DNA of 64,000 nucleotides, taken from contig NZ_JACHLY010000002.1 of the NCBI RefSeq assembly GCF_014204715.1, positions 124,001 to 188,000 of the forward strand, written 5' to 3'. The notes under the pieces were generated by a model. It was given only the letters and a program-made list of their open reading frames with translations. It was not told where the DNA came from and made no database searches. Source of the DNA: Streptomonospora salina (GTDB taxonomy: Bacteria > Actinomycetota > Actinomycetes > Streptosporangiales > Streptosporangiaceae). Of this stretch, positions 25,475 to 34,295 are shown piece after piece. The position numbers and the translations under genes are program-made. The first letter of the stretch is position 1. Each line of letters opens with the position of its first letter.

Positions 25475-26131
25475 CTACCACCCGGCGGCGTAGCGCAGCC
25501 CGCCGAGCAGGTGGGAGCGGAAGGCGGGCTCGGCGTAGGCGGAGGAGGGGTGGCCCAGGGCGGTGTAGAAGGAGCGGCCGGCACCGACGCCGCGGCACCA
25601 GGCGATGGGGTGTCCCGGACCCATGCCGCCTCCGCGGTAGGTGTCCTCCTCGACCGAGAGCAGGACGCGGGTTGTGCCGTCGGCACGGGGGTCGCGGTCG
25701 AAGTCGTACCACTCGTCGGTGAGCGTCCAGGTCGCGCCGAGGTGGGCGGTAGCGGGGTGGGTGCGGTCCTCGGTGCGCACCCGGGCGGGCTGGACTTCGG
25801 GGTGGCGGGTGAAGCGGGCGCCGACCAGGTCGGCGTAGAAGGGCCAGCCGGGTTCGGCGGTGGAGGCGGCGTGGACGCCGCAGAAGCCGCCGCCGGAGGC
25901 GACGTAGTCGGCCAGGGCGGCGCGTGCGGGGTCGTCGAGGACCGCGCCGGAGGGGCTGAGGAAGACCACGGCGCTGTAGCCGGCGAGTCCGCTGCCGAGG
26001 GCGGCGGGGTCTTCGGTGGCGTCGGTTTCGAACCCGTGGCGGCGGCCCAGTTCCTCCAGCGCCGCGGTGCCGGCGGGGATGGAGTCGTGCCGGTATCCGG
26101 TGGTGCGGCTGAATACGAGTACACGTTCCAT
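25475..26131 (-). CDS. ThuA-like domain protein
   Basis: 218 residues with a class I glutamine-amidotransferase-like fold: VLVFSRTTGYRHDSIPAG, VVFLSPSGAVLDD, GGGFCGVHAAS, and the late GRSFYTALGHPSSAYAEP. The ThuA family is linked to trehalose or other sugar utilisation, and some members act on ketosides. No sugar operon adjoins this gene, so the exact role is open. The ATG at 26131 opens the conserved domain directly. Confidence 0.85.
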   Translation of the reverse strand: MERVLVFSRTTGYRHDSIPAGTAALEELGRRHGFETDATEDPAALGSGLAGYSAVVFLSPSGAVLDDPARAALADYVASGGGFCGVHAASTAEPGWPFYADLVGARFTRHPEVQPARVRTEDRTHPATAHLGATWTLTDEWYDFDRDPRADGTTRVLLSVEEDTYRGGGMGPGHPIAWCRGVGAGRSFYTALGHPSSAYAEPAFRSHLLGGLRYAAGW

Positions 26132-26195
26132 GCGACCGCACTCTAACCGGGGGCCGTATCCGGCCGGAGGGGGCGGGTCCGGGTTCCGGTACGGG

Positions 26196-26740
26196 TCAGG
26201 CGGTGCGGTGGGCGGTGCCGGCGCCGGGTTCGGGCAGGTCCCGGTCGGCCGGGCCGGTCCGGGTGGTCTGGTCGGACTGGGCGAGGTGGGTGGCCAGGGT
26301 GTCGGCGACCAGGCGGGTGACGGCGGCCATGTCCACGGCGTCGGGGTCGAGCAGCCACTGCACTTGCAGGCCGTCCATGACGGCCAGGATCGCCGCCGCG
26401 GCTTCGCGGGTGGGGCGGGCGGTGTCGGGGCCGGATTCGCCGCCGGGGTGCAGGCGGTCGAGCACGGCCTGTTCGACGTCGGCGCGCAGTTCGGCGTAGC
26501 GGTTGCGGAACCAGTCCTGGGCGGGTGGCCTTCGGTGACGCTTTCGGCGGAGAGGACGGCGTAGAGCCGGGTGGTTCCGGGGTGAGCGGCGTTGCGCTGG
26601 GCGGTGGAGACGAGGTGGTCCAGGAAGCGCTGCCACTTGGGCGGGGGGCGTCGTTGTCGCGCAGTTCCAGGACGGCGGTGAGCAACTCGGTCTTGGAGCC
26701 GAAGTGGTGGAGCACGCCGGCCGGAGTGATGCCGAGGGTT
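26196..26740 (-). pseudogene. TetR-family regulator gene, 5'-truncated and twice frameshifted
   Basis: Reading leftward, TLGITPAGVLHHFGSKTELL (recognition helix region) begins abruptly at about 26740. After LELRDND a one-base shift in a C-run near 26645 moves the frame to PPKWQRFLDHLV and VTEGHPP. A second one-base shift near 26520 leads to AQDWFRNRYAELRADVEQAV and AILAVMDGLQVQWLLDP. The start codon and first HTH helix are missing. A functional TetR protein cannot be made. Confidence 0.8.
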
Positions 26741-26978
26741 CCTGTTCCAGCTGGTGGCCGTCTGGAACACCTACCTGCTGCCGCTGGTGATGCCGGCCGA
26801 CGGGAAGCTCTACCCGATCACGCTGGGGTTGGCGACCTGGCAGTCGTACCAGGGCAGCGACCCGGACATGTACATGCGGGTGGTCACCGGCTCGCTGCTG
26901 CCCATCGTCCCCCTGATCATCGCCATGATCGTGCTGCAGCGCTTCTGGCGCGGCGGCCCGACCGGAGGCGCGGTCAAG
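26736..26978 (+). pseudogene. 3' fragment of a MalG-type sugar ABC permease
   Basis: The frame FLFQLVAVWNTYLLPLVM, then LYPITLGLATWQ, VTGSLLPIVPLIIAMIVLQR and GGPTGGAVK is the C-terminal quarter of a carbohydrate ABC permease. There is no 5' part: the fragment starts where the TetR pseudogene is cut. The family usually stops just after GAVK, but here the frame reads on. A scar of deletion or rearrangement. Confidence 0.8.
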
Positions 26979-27028
26979 CACCGAGCCGACGGCCCCACCC
27001 CCGGCCTGTCGCGACCGCGTCTTGCGGA

Positions 27029-27059
27029 GGGGAGGGCGGGGCACTGTCCCGTCCTCCCC
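27029..27059. terminator. Hairpin between permease remnant and CoA-transferase
   Basis: Arms GGGGAGGGCGGG (27029-27040) and CCCGTCCTCCCC (27048-27059), one G-U pair, loop of 7. Lies 7 bases after the CoA-transferase stop on the minus strand. No U-tract follows, as is common in actinomycetes. Confidence 0.55.
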
Positions 27060-27065
27060 CGTTGC

Positions 27066-28349
27066 TTACGGTCCCGCCCCGTCCCGTTCCGCGGTCGCCG
27101 AGGTCGCGGAGCCGGGCTCGTCGAGGGTCTCCAGCCAGGCGCGGACGGTGTCGTTGTGCTCGCCGAGGCGGGGCGGGGGGCGGTGGCCGGGCGGGGTTTC
27201 GGCGGCGGTCGCGGCGGCATCGCTGAAGCGCACGGCCGATCCGGGCAGCTCGACGGGCCCCAGGACGGGGTGGTCGACCTCGGCGATCAGACCTTGGGAA
27301 CGGACCTGGTCCCACTCGTAGACCTGGTCGAGGGTGCGGACGGCGCCGCAGGGGACGCCGATCGCGCCGATGCGCTCCAGCCAGGTGTCGCGTCCGCTCT
27401 CGGCCAGGGCCGTTTCGACGGCCGCGTCGAGCGCGGGCCGGTTGGCGACGCGCGCGGCGTTGTCGGCGAAGCGGGGGTCGTCGGCGTCGATGCCCAGCAG
27501 GCCGGCGAACCTCTGCCATTGGCCCCGGCTGGCGACGGCGACCTGCAGCATGCCGTCGGCGCAGGTGTAGGCGCCGTAGGGGGCGATGGAGGGGTGGTGG
27601 TTGCCGATCGCACGGGGGGCCTGCCCGGCAACGGTCCAGCGGGTGCCCTGGAAGGCGTGCACCCCCACGATGGACGACAGCAGCGAGGTGCGCACCACCC
27701 GGCCGCGACCGGTGGTGTGGCGCTCGTAGAGGGCGCTGAGCACGCCGTAGGCGGCGTTCATCCCGGCCAGGAGGTCGCCGATGGGCACACCGACCTTGGT
27801 GGGGGTTTCGGGGTCGGGGCCGGTGAGGCTCATCAGCCCGGCCTCGCCCTGGGCGATCTGGTCGTAGCCGGCGCGGCCGCCTTCGGGGCCGTCGTGGCCG
27901 AATCCGCTGATGGAGCACTGCACCAGGCGCGGGTTGAGTGCGGCCGTGCGCTCGGCGGAGAAACCGAGGCGGTCCAGCACGCCGGGGCGGAAGTTCTCCA
28001 CGAGCACGTCGGCGGCGCGCACCAGGCGGGTGAGCAGCGCGGCGCCGTCCGGGGACTTCAGGTCGAGTTCGAGAGACTCTTTGTTGCGGTTGCAGGCGAG
28101 GAAGTAGGTGCTGATCCGCTCGTCGTCGGGACCGACGAACGGCGGACCCCAGCTGCGGGTTTCGTCGCCGGTGCCGGGCTGCTCGACCTTGATCACCCGC
28201 GCGCCGAGGTCGCCCAGCAGCATGGCCGCGTGCGGCCCGGACAGCGCCCGCGACAGGTCGAGGACCACGGTGCCGCTCAGCGGCCCTTCGGAACCGCTCG
28301 CTTGCTCCGCCACGTGAGGAGCCTCCTTGGCTGGATCGTCGCCGGTCAT
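27066..28349 (-). CDS. CaiB/BaiF-type (family III) CoA-transferase
   Basis: 427 residues as annotated from ATG 28349. Family III features: LDLSRALSGPHAAMLLGDLGA, VIKVEQPGTGDETR, VLVENFRPGVLDRLG, GYDQIAQGEAG, and GVPIGDLLAGM with the catalytic Asp. It would move CoA between carboxylic acids, with succinyl-CoA or acetyl-CoA as typical donors; the substrate is unknown. The ATG lacks a ribosome site and is preceded in the other frame by a small coupled ORF, so the true start may be upstream (see 28346-28498). Confidence 0.85.
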   Translation of the reverse strand: MTGDDPAKEAPHVAEQASGSEGPLSGTVVLDLSRALSGPHAAMLLGDLGARVIKVEQPGTGDETRSWGPPFVGPDDERISTYFLACNRNKESLELDLKSPDGAALLTRLVRAADVLVENFRPGVLDRLGFSAERTAALNPRLVQCSISGFGHDGPEGGRAGYDQIAQGEAGLMSLTGPDPETPTKVGVPIGDLLAGMNAAYGVLSALYERHTTGRGRVVRTSLLSSIVGVHAFQGTRWTVAGQAPRAIGNHHPSIAPYGAYTCADGMLQVAVASRGQWQRFAGLLGIDADDPRFADNAARVANRPALDAAVETALAESGRDTWLERIGAIGVPCGAVRTLDQVYEWDQVRSQGLIAEVDHPVLGPVELPGSAVRFSDAAATAAETPPGHRPPPRLGEHNDTVRAWLETLDEPGSATSATAERDGAGP

Positions 28350-28498
28350 GCCGTCGGTTCCGGTGCCGGTCCGGTCCCCGGCGCGTCCGGCGCGTCCGGG
28401 GGCGGCCGCGGCATCGATCGGCTCGGTGTCGCCGGAGCGGAACGAGCCGGTCTCGGGGGGCGGTCCAGGAGGCCGTGCTCACCGTAGTCGCGAGCCAT
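28346..28498 (-). CDS. Small ORF upstream of, or frameshifted N-terminus of, the CoA-transferase
   Basis: ATG at 28498 follows an excellent GGGAGGTGGT ribosome site. In its own frame it gives 50 residues (MARDYGEHGLLDRPPRPARS...) ending on an ATGA overlap with the CoA-transferase start. Shifting one base in the six-base G/C run at 28455-28460 gives RPPETGSFRSGDTEPIDAA, which reads straight into the transferase frame. Either this is a leader-type ORF that couples translation, or the transferase really starts here and the run holds an indel. Confidence 0.4.
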   Translation of the reverse strand: MARDYGEHGLLDRPPRPARSAPATPSRSMPRPPPDAPDAPGTGPAPEPTA

Positions 28499-28614
28499 CG
28501 CACCACCTCCCTCGGCAGCCGCCCCGGCCGCGCCGCTCGGCCCGGCCGGGGCACCGACCCTAGCCTGCCGCCGCGCCGGACGTCAGTGCCCGGGCCGGGG
28601 GCGCGGCGGGTCCG

Positions 28615-29622
28615 TCAGCCCAGCAGCTCCGTGGCCGTGGCGGCGTCGGTGACCAGGGTGGAGATCAGGCCGCTGCGCAGGACCACGCCGATGGCCTCGG
28701 ATTTTCCGGGGCCGCCGGCCACCGCGATCACGTCGGGCACGCGCGCCAGTTGGGCGTCGGTGATGGCCAGCACCCGTTCGTCGAGTTCGCTGTGCACGCG
28801 GGTGCCCGCGGAGTCGAACAGTTGGGCCGAGATCTCGGCGCGTACGCCGGCGCCGCTCAGGTGCGCGCGTGCCCGGGCGTCCAGGCAGGCGTAGACGGTG
28901 GAGCTCTGCTCGTCCCAGCCGCCGATGGAGACCACCGCCTTGGTCAGCCGGTCGAAACGCTCCAGGGCGCCGGCGATGCCGGGGTCGCCGCGCAGGGCGC
29001 GGGCGGTGGTGGCGTCGGGCAGGATCAGCGGCGCGTAGACGGGATAGGCGGGGCCGCCGGAGAGCTGGGCGGCGCGCTGCACCGACTCCACCGATCCCTC
29101 GCTGGCGTCTTCTCCGTAGGTGCGGTGGGATACCACGCCGCCCAGTTGCACGGTGGTGCAGCGGGCCAGCCGGGTCAGCTCGGCGCCCACGGCGTTGACG
29201 GTGCGGCCCCAGGCCAGACCGAGCACGTCGCCGTCCTCGACGACTTCGGCGAGCAGGTCGGCGGCCACCGACCCGAGTTGGCGGTGGGTCTGGGCGGGGT
29301 CCTCGGAGCCGTCGACGACGATGGCGCGCTGGAGTCCGAAGGCGGCGCGCAGCCGGTCGGAGAGGTCGGGGTCGATGCGTGCGGGCACCCGGATGGAGAT
29401 CCGCACGATTCCGTGGTCGCGCGCGGTCTCCAGCGCCCTGGCGACTTTGAAGCGGCTGATGCCGAACTCGTCGGCGATCTCCACCTTGGAGCGCCCGTCC
29501 AGGTAGAACCGGCGCGCGACCGTGGAGACCAGCACCAGTTCCGCGGGGCCTTTGAAGGGGGCTTTGGGCTGTGCCGCGGCTGGGGCGGCGTCGCTCTGCG
29601 GGGCGCGCTCACTGCTGCTCAC
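28615..29622 (-). CDS. SorC/DeoR-type sugar-responsive transcriptional regulator
   Basis: 335 residues, GTG start at 29622. The N-terminal HTH (RRFYLDGRSKVEIADEFGISRFKVARALETARDHGIVRI) is followed by a SorC sugar-binding domain (VAADLLAEVVEDGDVLGLAWGRTVNAV, TTVQLGGV, AVAGGPGKSEAI). SorC regulators respond to phosphorylated sugars or polyols. It is divergent from the polyol dehydrogenase/ABC operon, with strong palindromes between them, and is presumably its repressor or activator. Confidence 0.9.
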   Translation of the reverse strand: MSSSERAPQSDAAPAAAQPKAPFKGPAELVLVSTVARRFYLDGRSKVEIADEFGISRFKVARALETARDHGIVRISIRVPARIDPDLSDRLRAAFGLQRAIVVDGSEDPAQTHRQLGSVAADLLAEVVEDGDVLGLAWGRTVNAVGAELTRLARCTTVQLGGVVSHRTYGEDASEGSVESVQRAAQLSGGPAYPVYAPLILPDATTARALRGDPGIAGALERFDRLTKAVVSIGGWDEQSSTVYACLDARARAHLSGAGVRAEISAQLFDSAGTRVHSELDERVLAITDAQLARVPDVIAVAGGPGKSEAIGVVLRSGLISTLVTDAATATELLG

Positions 29623-29656
29623 CTGATCACCGTTCCGCTCATACGTGAATCATACG

Positions 29657-29724
29657 TTGACAGCGCGTTTCCCGCGGGGTTTGAATGTTGCACATCACAT
29701 GAGCGAAAAACCGCTCATATGAGC
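29657..29724 (+). promoter_or_regulatory. Polyol operon promoter with SorC operators
   Basis: A perfect -35 TTGACA (29657-29662) and -10-like TTGAAT (29681-29686), 18 bases apart, face the dehydrogenase gene. Just downstream are an inverted repeat ATGAGCG...CGCTCAT (29699-29718) and an overlapping perfect 12-base palindrome GCTCATATGAGC (29713-29724). A related GCTCATACG lies at about 29638-29646. Sites at the start of the transcript suit repression by the divergent SorC protein. Confidence 0.65.
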
Positions 29725-29782
29725 AACCCGTGTCCGTGTTTCCGACGGCCGGGGACCACCCGTCCAGCAGCGAGGAGCGGCC

Positions 29783-30784
29783 GTGCGCGCAGCCATCATC
29801 GAACGTCCCGGGACCGTCACCGTGGGAGACCGGCCCGATCCCGCGCCCGCCGACGACGGCGTGGTGGTGCGCGTAGGCGCCTGCGGCGTCTGCGGCACCG
29901 ACCTGCACATCGCCGACGGCGAGTTCCCGCCCAGCCCCTACCCGCTGGTTCCCGGCCACGAATTCGCCGGAGAGGTGGTGGCCGTGGGCGCACGCGCCCC
30001 CGGCGGGCTGCGCGCGGGCGACCGGGTAGCCGTAGACCCCTCCCTGTTCTGCGGGCACTGCACCTACTGCCGCGCGGGCCGCGGCAACCTGTGCGCCAAC
30101 TGGGGCGCCATCGGCGACACCGTCGACGGCGCCTTCGCCGAATACGTCGCCGCCCCCGCCGTCAACTGCCACCGCCTGCCCGACCACGTCGGCTACCGCG
30201 CGGCCGCCGTGATCGAACCGCTCTCCTGCGCGGTGCACGGCGTACGCCGCATCGGCGTGCACGCCGCCGAACGCTTCCTGCTCATGGGGGCCGGGACCAT
30301 GGGGCTGCTGCTGCAGCAGCTGCTGCAGAACAACGGCGCCGAGGTCACCGTCGTCGACCGCAACACCGAGCGCCTGGAGCTGGCCGCGGCCATGGGCGCC
30401 GCCGCCACCGCCGCCGACGCCGCCGACCTCGACGACGAGCGCTTCGACGCCGCCGCCGACGCCACCGGCGCGCCCGCGGCCATCGAGGCGGCCTTCGGCG
30501 CGCTGCGCCGCGGCGGGCGGCTGCTGGTCTTCGGCGTCGCCCCCGACGACGCCCGCGTCGCGCTGTCGCCGTTTCGGATCTACAACGACGAGATCACCGT
30601 CGTGGGCTCCATGGCCGTGCTGAACAGCTACGGCGCCGCCGTGGACCTGCTGGCCGCCGACCGGGTGCGCACCGAGGAGCTGCTCACCCACGCCCTTCCC
30701 CTCGCGGACTTCCCGGGCGCCCTGGAGGCGATGCGCGCCGGATCCGGTGTGAAGGTGCAGGTTCTGCCCACCGGCACGGCCTGA
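29783..30784 (+). CDS. Zinc-dependent polyol/alcohol dehydrogenase (MDR family)
   Basis: 333 residues from GTG 29783 with GAGGAG upstream. Zinc ligands: catalytic CGVCGTDLH and GHEFAGE, and the structural four-Cys lobe FCGHCTYCRAGRGNLC. The Rossmann motif is GAGTMGLLLQQLL. It resembles sorbitol/threonine dehydrogenase-type enzymes that oxidise polyols with NAD. It is first in an operon with a sugar/polyol ABC importer, consistent with polyol catabolism. Confidence 0.88.
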   Translation: MRAAIIERPGTVTVGDRPDPAPADDGVVVRVGACGVCGTDLHIADGEFPPSPYPLVPGHEFAGEVVAVGARAPGGLRAGDRVAVDPSLFCGHCTYCRAGRGNLCANWGAIGDTVDGAFAEYVAAPAVNCHRLPDHVGYRAAAVIEPLSCAVHGVRRIGVHAAERFLLMGAGTMGLLLQQLLQNNGAEVTVVDRNTERLELAAAMGAAATAADAADLDDERFDAAADATGAPAAIEAAFGALRRGGRLLVFGVAPDDARVALSPFRIYNDEITVVGSMAVLNSYGAAVDLLAADRVRTEELLTHALPLADFPGALEAMRAGSGVKVQVLPTGTA

Positions 30785-30821
30785 ATCCCCGCAGAGCGAC
30801 CGTCGAGGAGGAGATTTCCCG

Positions 30822-32192
30822 TTGCCGAGGACGAAAGGCCGCCCCGGGCGGCTCGCCGCACTGGGCGCAGTGGGCGCCGCGGTGTCACTGGTGTCGGGCT
30901 GTGCGGGCGCCGGCGGTGTCGCCGCCGGCGGCGACGGCACGACGCTGGTGGTCGCCATCGTGTCCAATCCGCAGATGGAGGACGCCATCTCGCTGCGATC
31001 GGACTTCGAGAAGGAGAACCCGGGCGTGGACCTGCGGTTCGTCACCCTGCCCGAGAACGAGGCCCGCGCCAAGATCACCACGTCGGTCGCCACCGGCGGC
31101 GGCGAGTTCGACGCGGTCATGATCAGCAATTACGAAACCCGGATGTGGGCCGAGAACGGGTGGCTGGAGAATCTGCAGCCCCACATCGACGCCTCCGAGG
31201 GCTACGACGCCGGCGACTTCCTGCAGCCCATCCGCGAGTCCCTCTCCTACCGAGGCGACATGTACTCGGTGCCGTTCTACGGGGAGTCGTCGTTCCTGGC
31301 CTATCGCACGGACCTGTTCGAGGAGGCCGGTCTGGAGATGCCGGCCGACCCCACCTGGGCCGAGGTCGCCGACCTCGCGGCCCGACTCCACGACCCCGAG
31401 TCGGGCACGGCCGGGATCTGCCTGCGCGGTCTTCCGGGCTGGGGCGAGCTGCTGGCCCCCTTCAACAGCATGCTCAACACCTTCGGCGGGCGCTGGTACG
31501 ACGAGGACTGGAACGCCCAGCTCACCTCGCCCGAGTTCCGCCGTGCCGCCGAGTTCTACGTGGACCTGGTGCGCAAGCACGGCCAGCCCGGCGCCGCCGG
31601 CAGCGGTTTCGGGGACTGCCTGACCCATTACAGCCAGGGGCGCGCCGCCATGTTCTACGACGCCACGGCGATGGTCAGCACCGTGGAGGACCCCGACTCC
31701 AGCAAGATCGCCGGCAGGAGCGGCTATGCGCCCGCGCCGGTGTCCGAGACCGACTACGGCGGCTGGCTCTACACCTGGTCGCTGGCCATCCCGACGACCT
31801 CCGAGCACACGGACGCCGCCTGGCGGTTCCTGTCGTGGATGACCGATAAGCAGTACACGAAGACGGTCGCCGACGAGTACGGCTGGGAACGCGTACCGCC
31901 CGGAAGCCGCGTCTCCACCTTCGAGAACCCGCAGTACCAGGAGGTCGCCGGGGCCTACGCCGAGCCGATGCGCGAGGGCATCGCCGACGCAGACCCGAAG
32001 GACCCGGGCATACGTCCCGTCCCCTACACCGGCGTCCAGTTCCTGGCCATCCCCGAGTTCCAGGACCTGGGCACCCGGGTCAGCCAGCAGCTCAGCGCCG
32101 CCGTCGCCGGGCAGATCAGCGTCGACCAGGCCCTGGAGCAGAGCCAGCAGTACGCGCAGTCGGTGGGCGACAGCTACAAGGAGGCGCAATGA
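30822..32192 (+). CDS. ABC transporter sugar/polyol-binding lipoprotein
   Basis: 456 residues starting at TTG 30822 with GAGGAGGAG ahead. A lipobox SLVSGC (Cys about 27) follows the signal. The body is a cluster D-type extracellular solute-binding protein (NPQMEDAISLRSDFEKENPG, SVPFYGESSFLAYRTDLF, GRAAMFYDATAM), like mannitol/sorbitol-binding SmoE. It captures the substrate for the two downstream permeases. Confidence 0.9.
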   Translation: MPRTKGRPGRLAALGAVGAAVSLVSGCAGAGGVAAGGDGTTLVVAIVSNPQMEDAISLRSDFEKENPGVDLRFVTLPENEARAKITTSVATGGGEFDAVMISNYETRMWAENGWLENLQPHIDASEGYDAGDFLQPIRESLSYRGDMYSVPFYGESSFLAYRTDLFEEAGLEMPADPTWAEVADLAARLHDPESGTAGICLRGLPGWGELLAPFNSMLNTFGGRWYDEDWNAQLTSPEFRRAAEFYVDLVRKHGQPGAAGSGFGDCLTHYSQGRAAMFYDATAMVSTVEDPDSSKIAGRSGYAPAPVSETDYGGWLYTWSLAIPTTSEHTDAAWRFLSWMTDKQYTKTVADEYGWERVPPGSRVSTFENPQYQEVAGAYAEPMREGIADADPKDPGIRPVPYTGVQFLAIPEFQDLGTRVSQQLSAAVAGQISVDQALEQSQQYAQSVGDSYKEAQ

Positions 32193-32250
32193 GTACTCGG
32201 CGACGCGGCCGCCACCGCACCACCGGCCCCGCGGTGGGGAGGGTGCCGCG

Positions 32251-33201
32251 ATGAGCGCGACCGCCACCGCACCCGCGCAGCGCCCGGCGGCTCCCGCCCC
32301 CACGCCGCGGGCCCGAAGGCGCGCCCGCGGCTGGTCCCTGCGCGCCCCGCTGCTGCCGGCGCTGATCTTCACGATCCTGGTCACGCAGCTGCCGTTCCTC
32401 TTCACGATCTTCTACTCGCTGCGGTCGTGGAACCTGCTGCGCCCGGATTCGGGCGCCTTCGCCGGGCTGGACAACTACGCCTACGTGCTCACCGACGCCC
32501 AGTTCCTGGGGGCGGCGCTGAACACCGTCGTCATCACGGCCTCCTGCGTGCTGATCTCGATGGCGGTCGGAATCGGGCTCGCGATGCTGCTCGACCGCAG
32601 ATTCGCGGGGCGCGGCGTGGTGCGCACCCTGCTGATCACGCCGTTTCTGATCATCCCGGTGGCCACCGCGCTGCTGTGGAAGACGACCATGTTCGACCCG
32701 GTCTTCGGGCTGGTCGGGTTCGTGCTCACACCGTTGGGGCTGGGTGAGGTGAACTGGGTCGCGCAGTACCCGGTCGTCTCGGTGGTGACCGCGCTGGTGT
32801 GGCAGTGGAGCCCGTTCATGATGCTGCTGGTGCTGGCCGGGCTGCAGAGCCAGAGCCGTGATGTGGTCGAGGCCGGCCAGGTCGACGGCGCCAACCGGTG
32901 GCAGATGTTCACCAACGTCACGCTGCCCCACTTGCGCCGCTACATCGAGCTGGGCGTGCTGCTGGGCTCGATCTACGTGGTCAACACCTTCGACACGATC
33001 TACATGATGACCCAGGGCGGGCCCGGCACGGCCAGTTCCAACCTGCCGTTCTACATCTACCAGCGGACCTTCCTCGGGTTCGACATCGGCCAGTCGGCGG
33101 CCATGGGCGTCATCGTGGTCATCGGCACCATCGTCGTGGCGACGCTGGCGCTGCGGCTGATCTTCCGCACGTTCATGTCCGACCAGGAGGCGAAGTCGTG
33201 A
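32251..33201 (+). CDS. Sugar/polyol ABC permease, MalF-type
   Basis: 316 residues with six hydrophobic segments and the EAA loop VVEAGQVDGANRWQMFTNVTLP. An Ala/Pro-rich N-terminus precedes the first helix. It forms the membrane channel with the next gene product, whose GTG overlaps its stop. There is no ATPase gene in the operon. Confidence 0.92.
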   Translation: MSATATAPAQRPAAPAPTPRARRRARGWSLRAPLLPALIFTILVTQLPFLFTIFYSLRSWNLLRPDSGAFAGLDNYAYVLTDAQFLGAALNTVVITASCVLISMAVGIGLAMLLDRRFAGRGVVRTLLITPFLIIPVATALLWKTTMFDPVFGLVGFVLTPLGLGEVNWVAQYPVVSVVTALVWQWSPFMMLLVLAGLQSQSRDVVEAGQVDGANRWQMFTNVTLPHLRRYIELGVLLGSIYVVNTFDTIYMMTQGGPGTASSNLPFYIYQRTFLGFDIGQSAAMGVIVVIGTIVVATLALRLIFRTFMSDQEAKS

Positions 33202-34082
33202 CCGCCACCGCCACCGCCCCTGCCCCCCGCACACGCCCCGCCGCGGCCCCCGCCCCGCGCCGACGCTCCCGCGGCACCGTGGGCGGGACCGCTCTCACCG
33301 TTCTGACCTGGGCGATCGCGCTGGTGTTCGTGTCGCCGGCGCTGTGGATGGTGCTGACGGCCTTCAAAACCGAGGGCATCGCCCAGACCGATCCGCCCAC
33401 GCTGCTGTTCCAACCGACACTGGAGCAGTTCCGCGACGTCGTCGGCGCGGACTTCACGCCCTATGTCGGCAACTCCCTGATCGCCACCCTGGCCTCCACC
33501 GCCCTGGTGCTGGTGCTGGCCACCCCGGCCGCTTACGCGCTGTCGATCAGGCCCGTCAAGCGAACCAAGGACGTGCTGTTCTTCTTCATCTCCACCAAGA
33601 TGCTGCCGCTGGTGGCGGTGGTCGTGCCGATCTACGTCGCCGCGGCCGAGGTGGGCATGCTGGACAACATCTGGACCCTGGTGGTGCTCTACACGGCGAT
33701 GAACCTGCCGATCGCGGTGTGGATGCTGCGCTCGTTCTTCCTGGAGGTTCCCGCGGGCGTCGTCGAGGCCGCGCAGATGGAGGGCGCGAGCCTGCCGCGG
33801 GTGCTGTGGTCGGTCATGCTGCCGATCATGGCGCCCGGCGTCGCCGCGACGGCGCTGATCTGCATGATCTTCTCGTGGAACGAGTTCTTCTTCGCGGTGA
33901 ACCTGACGGCGTCGCAGGCGGCCACCGTGCCGGTGTACCTGGTCGGGTTCATCACCAGCGAAGGGCTGTACTGGGCGCAACTGGCCGCCGCGGCCACGAT
34001 GGCGTCGCTGCCGATCGTGGTCATCGGCTGGATGGCCCAGCGCCAGCTGGTGCGCGGACTGTCGATGGGCGCGGTCAAGTAG
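33198..34082 (+). CDS. Sugar/polyol ABC permease, MalG-type
   Basis: 294 residues from GTG 33198. EAA loop VVEAAQMEGASLPRVLWSVMLP; C-terminal RQLVRGLSMGAVK is typical of MalG partners. It completes the importer with the MalF-type protein and the binding protein. Energising ATPase presumably supplied in trans by an MsiK-like protein. Confidence 0.92.
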   Translation: MTATATAPAPRTRPAAAPAPRRRSRGTVGGTALTVLTWAIALVFVSPALWMVLTAFKTEGIAQTDPPTLLFQPTLEQFRDVVGADFTPYVGNSLIATLASTALVLVLATPAAYALSIRPVKRTKDVLFFFISTKMLPLVAVVVPIYVAAAEVGMLDNIWTLVVLYTAMNLPIAVWMLRSFFLEVPAGVVEAAQMEGASLPRVLWSVMLPIMAPGVAATALICMIFSWNEFFFAVNLTASQAATVPVYLVGFITSEGLYWAQLAAAATMASLPIVVIGWMAQRQLVRGLSMGAVK

Positions 34083-34111
34083 GTCCGGGGGCGATTCGCC
34101 CGGCCCGAGAG

Positions 34112-34166
34112 GCGGGGGCGGGACGGCGCGCGGCCGGTGGGCGGTCGCGCGCCGTCCCTCCCCCGC
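34112..34166 (+). terminator. Strong hairpin after the polyol transporter genes
   Basis: Two 21-base arms (34112-34132 and 34146-34166) pair with one mismatch around a 13-base loop, 30 bases after the permease stop. No U-tract follows. It may end or attenuate transcription before the oxidoreductase gene. Confidence 0.7.
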
Positions 34167-34295
34167 ATGCAGGCGGACCGGAACGGGCAAGGCCCCTGGG
34201 ACGCGTGTTCACCCCCGCCGCGCGCCCGGACGGCGCCGACCGGAACAATGGCCGTTGGTGCACGCAGGCGGAGATCGGCGGAGAGGAGCAGCGGC

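Noticed and set aside
32189-32253. Tiny ORF (MSTRRRGRH...) between binding protein and permease
   Set aside because: About 21 codons, Arg-rich, without conservation evidence; likely spacer.
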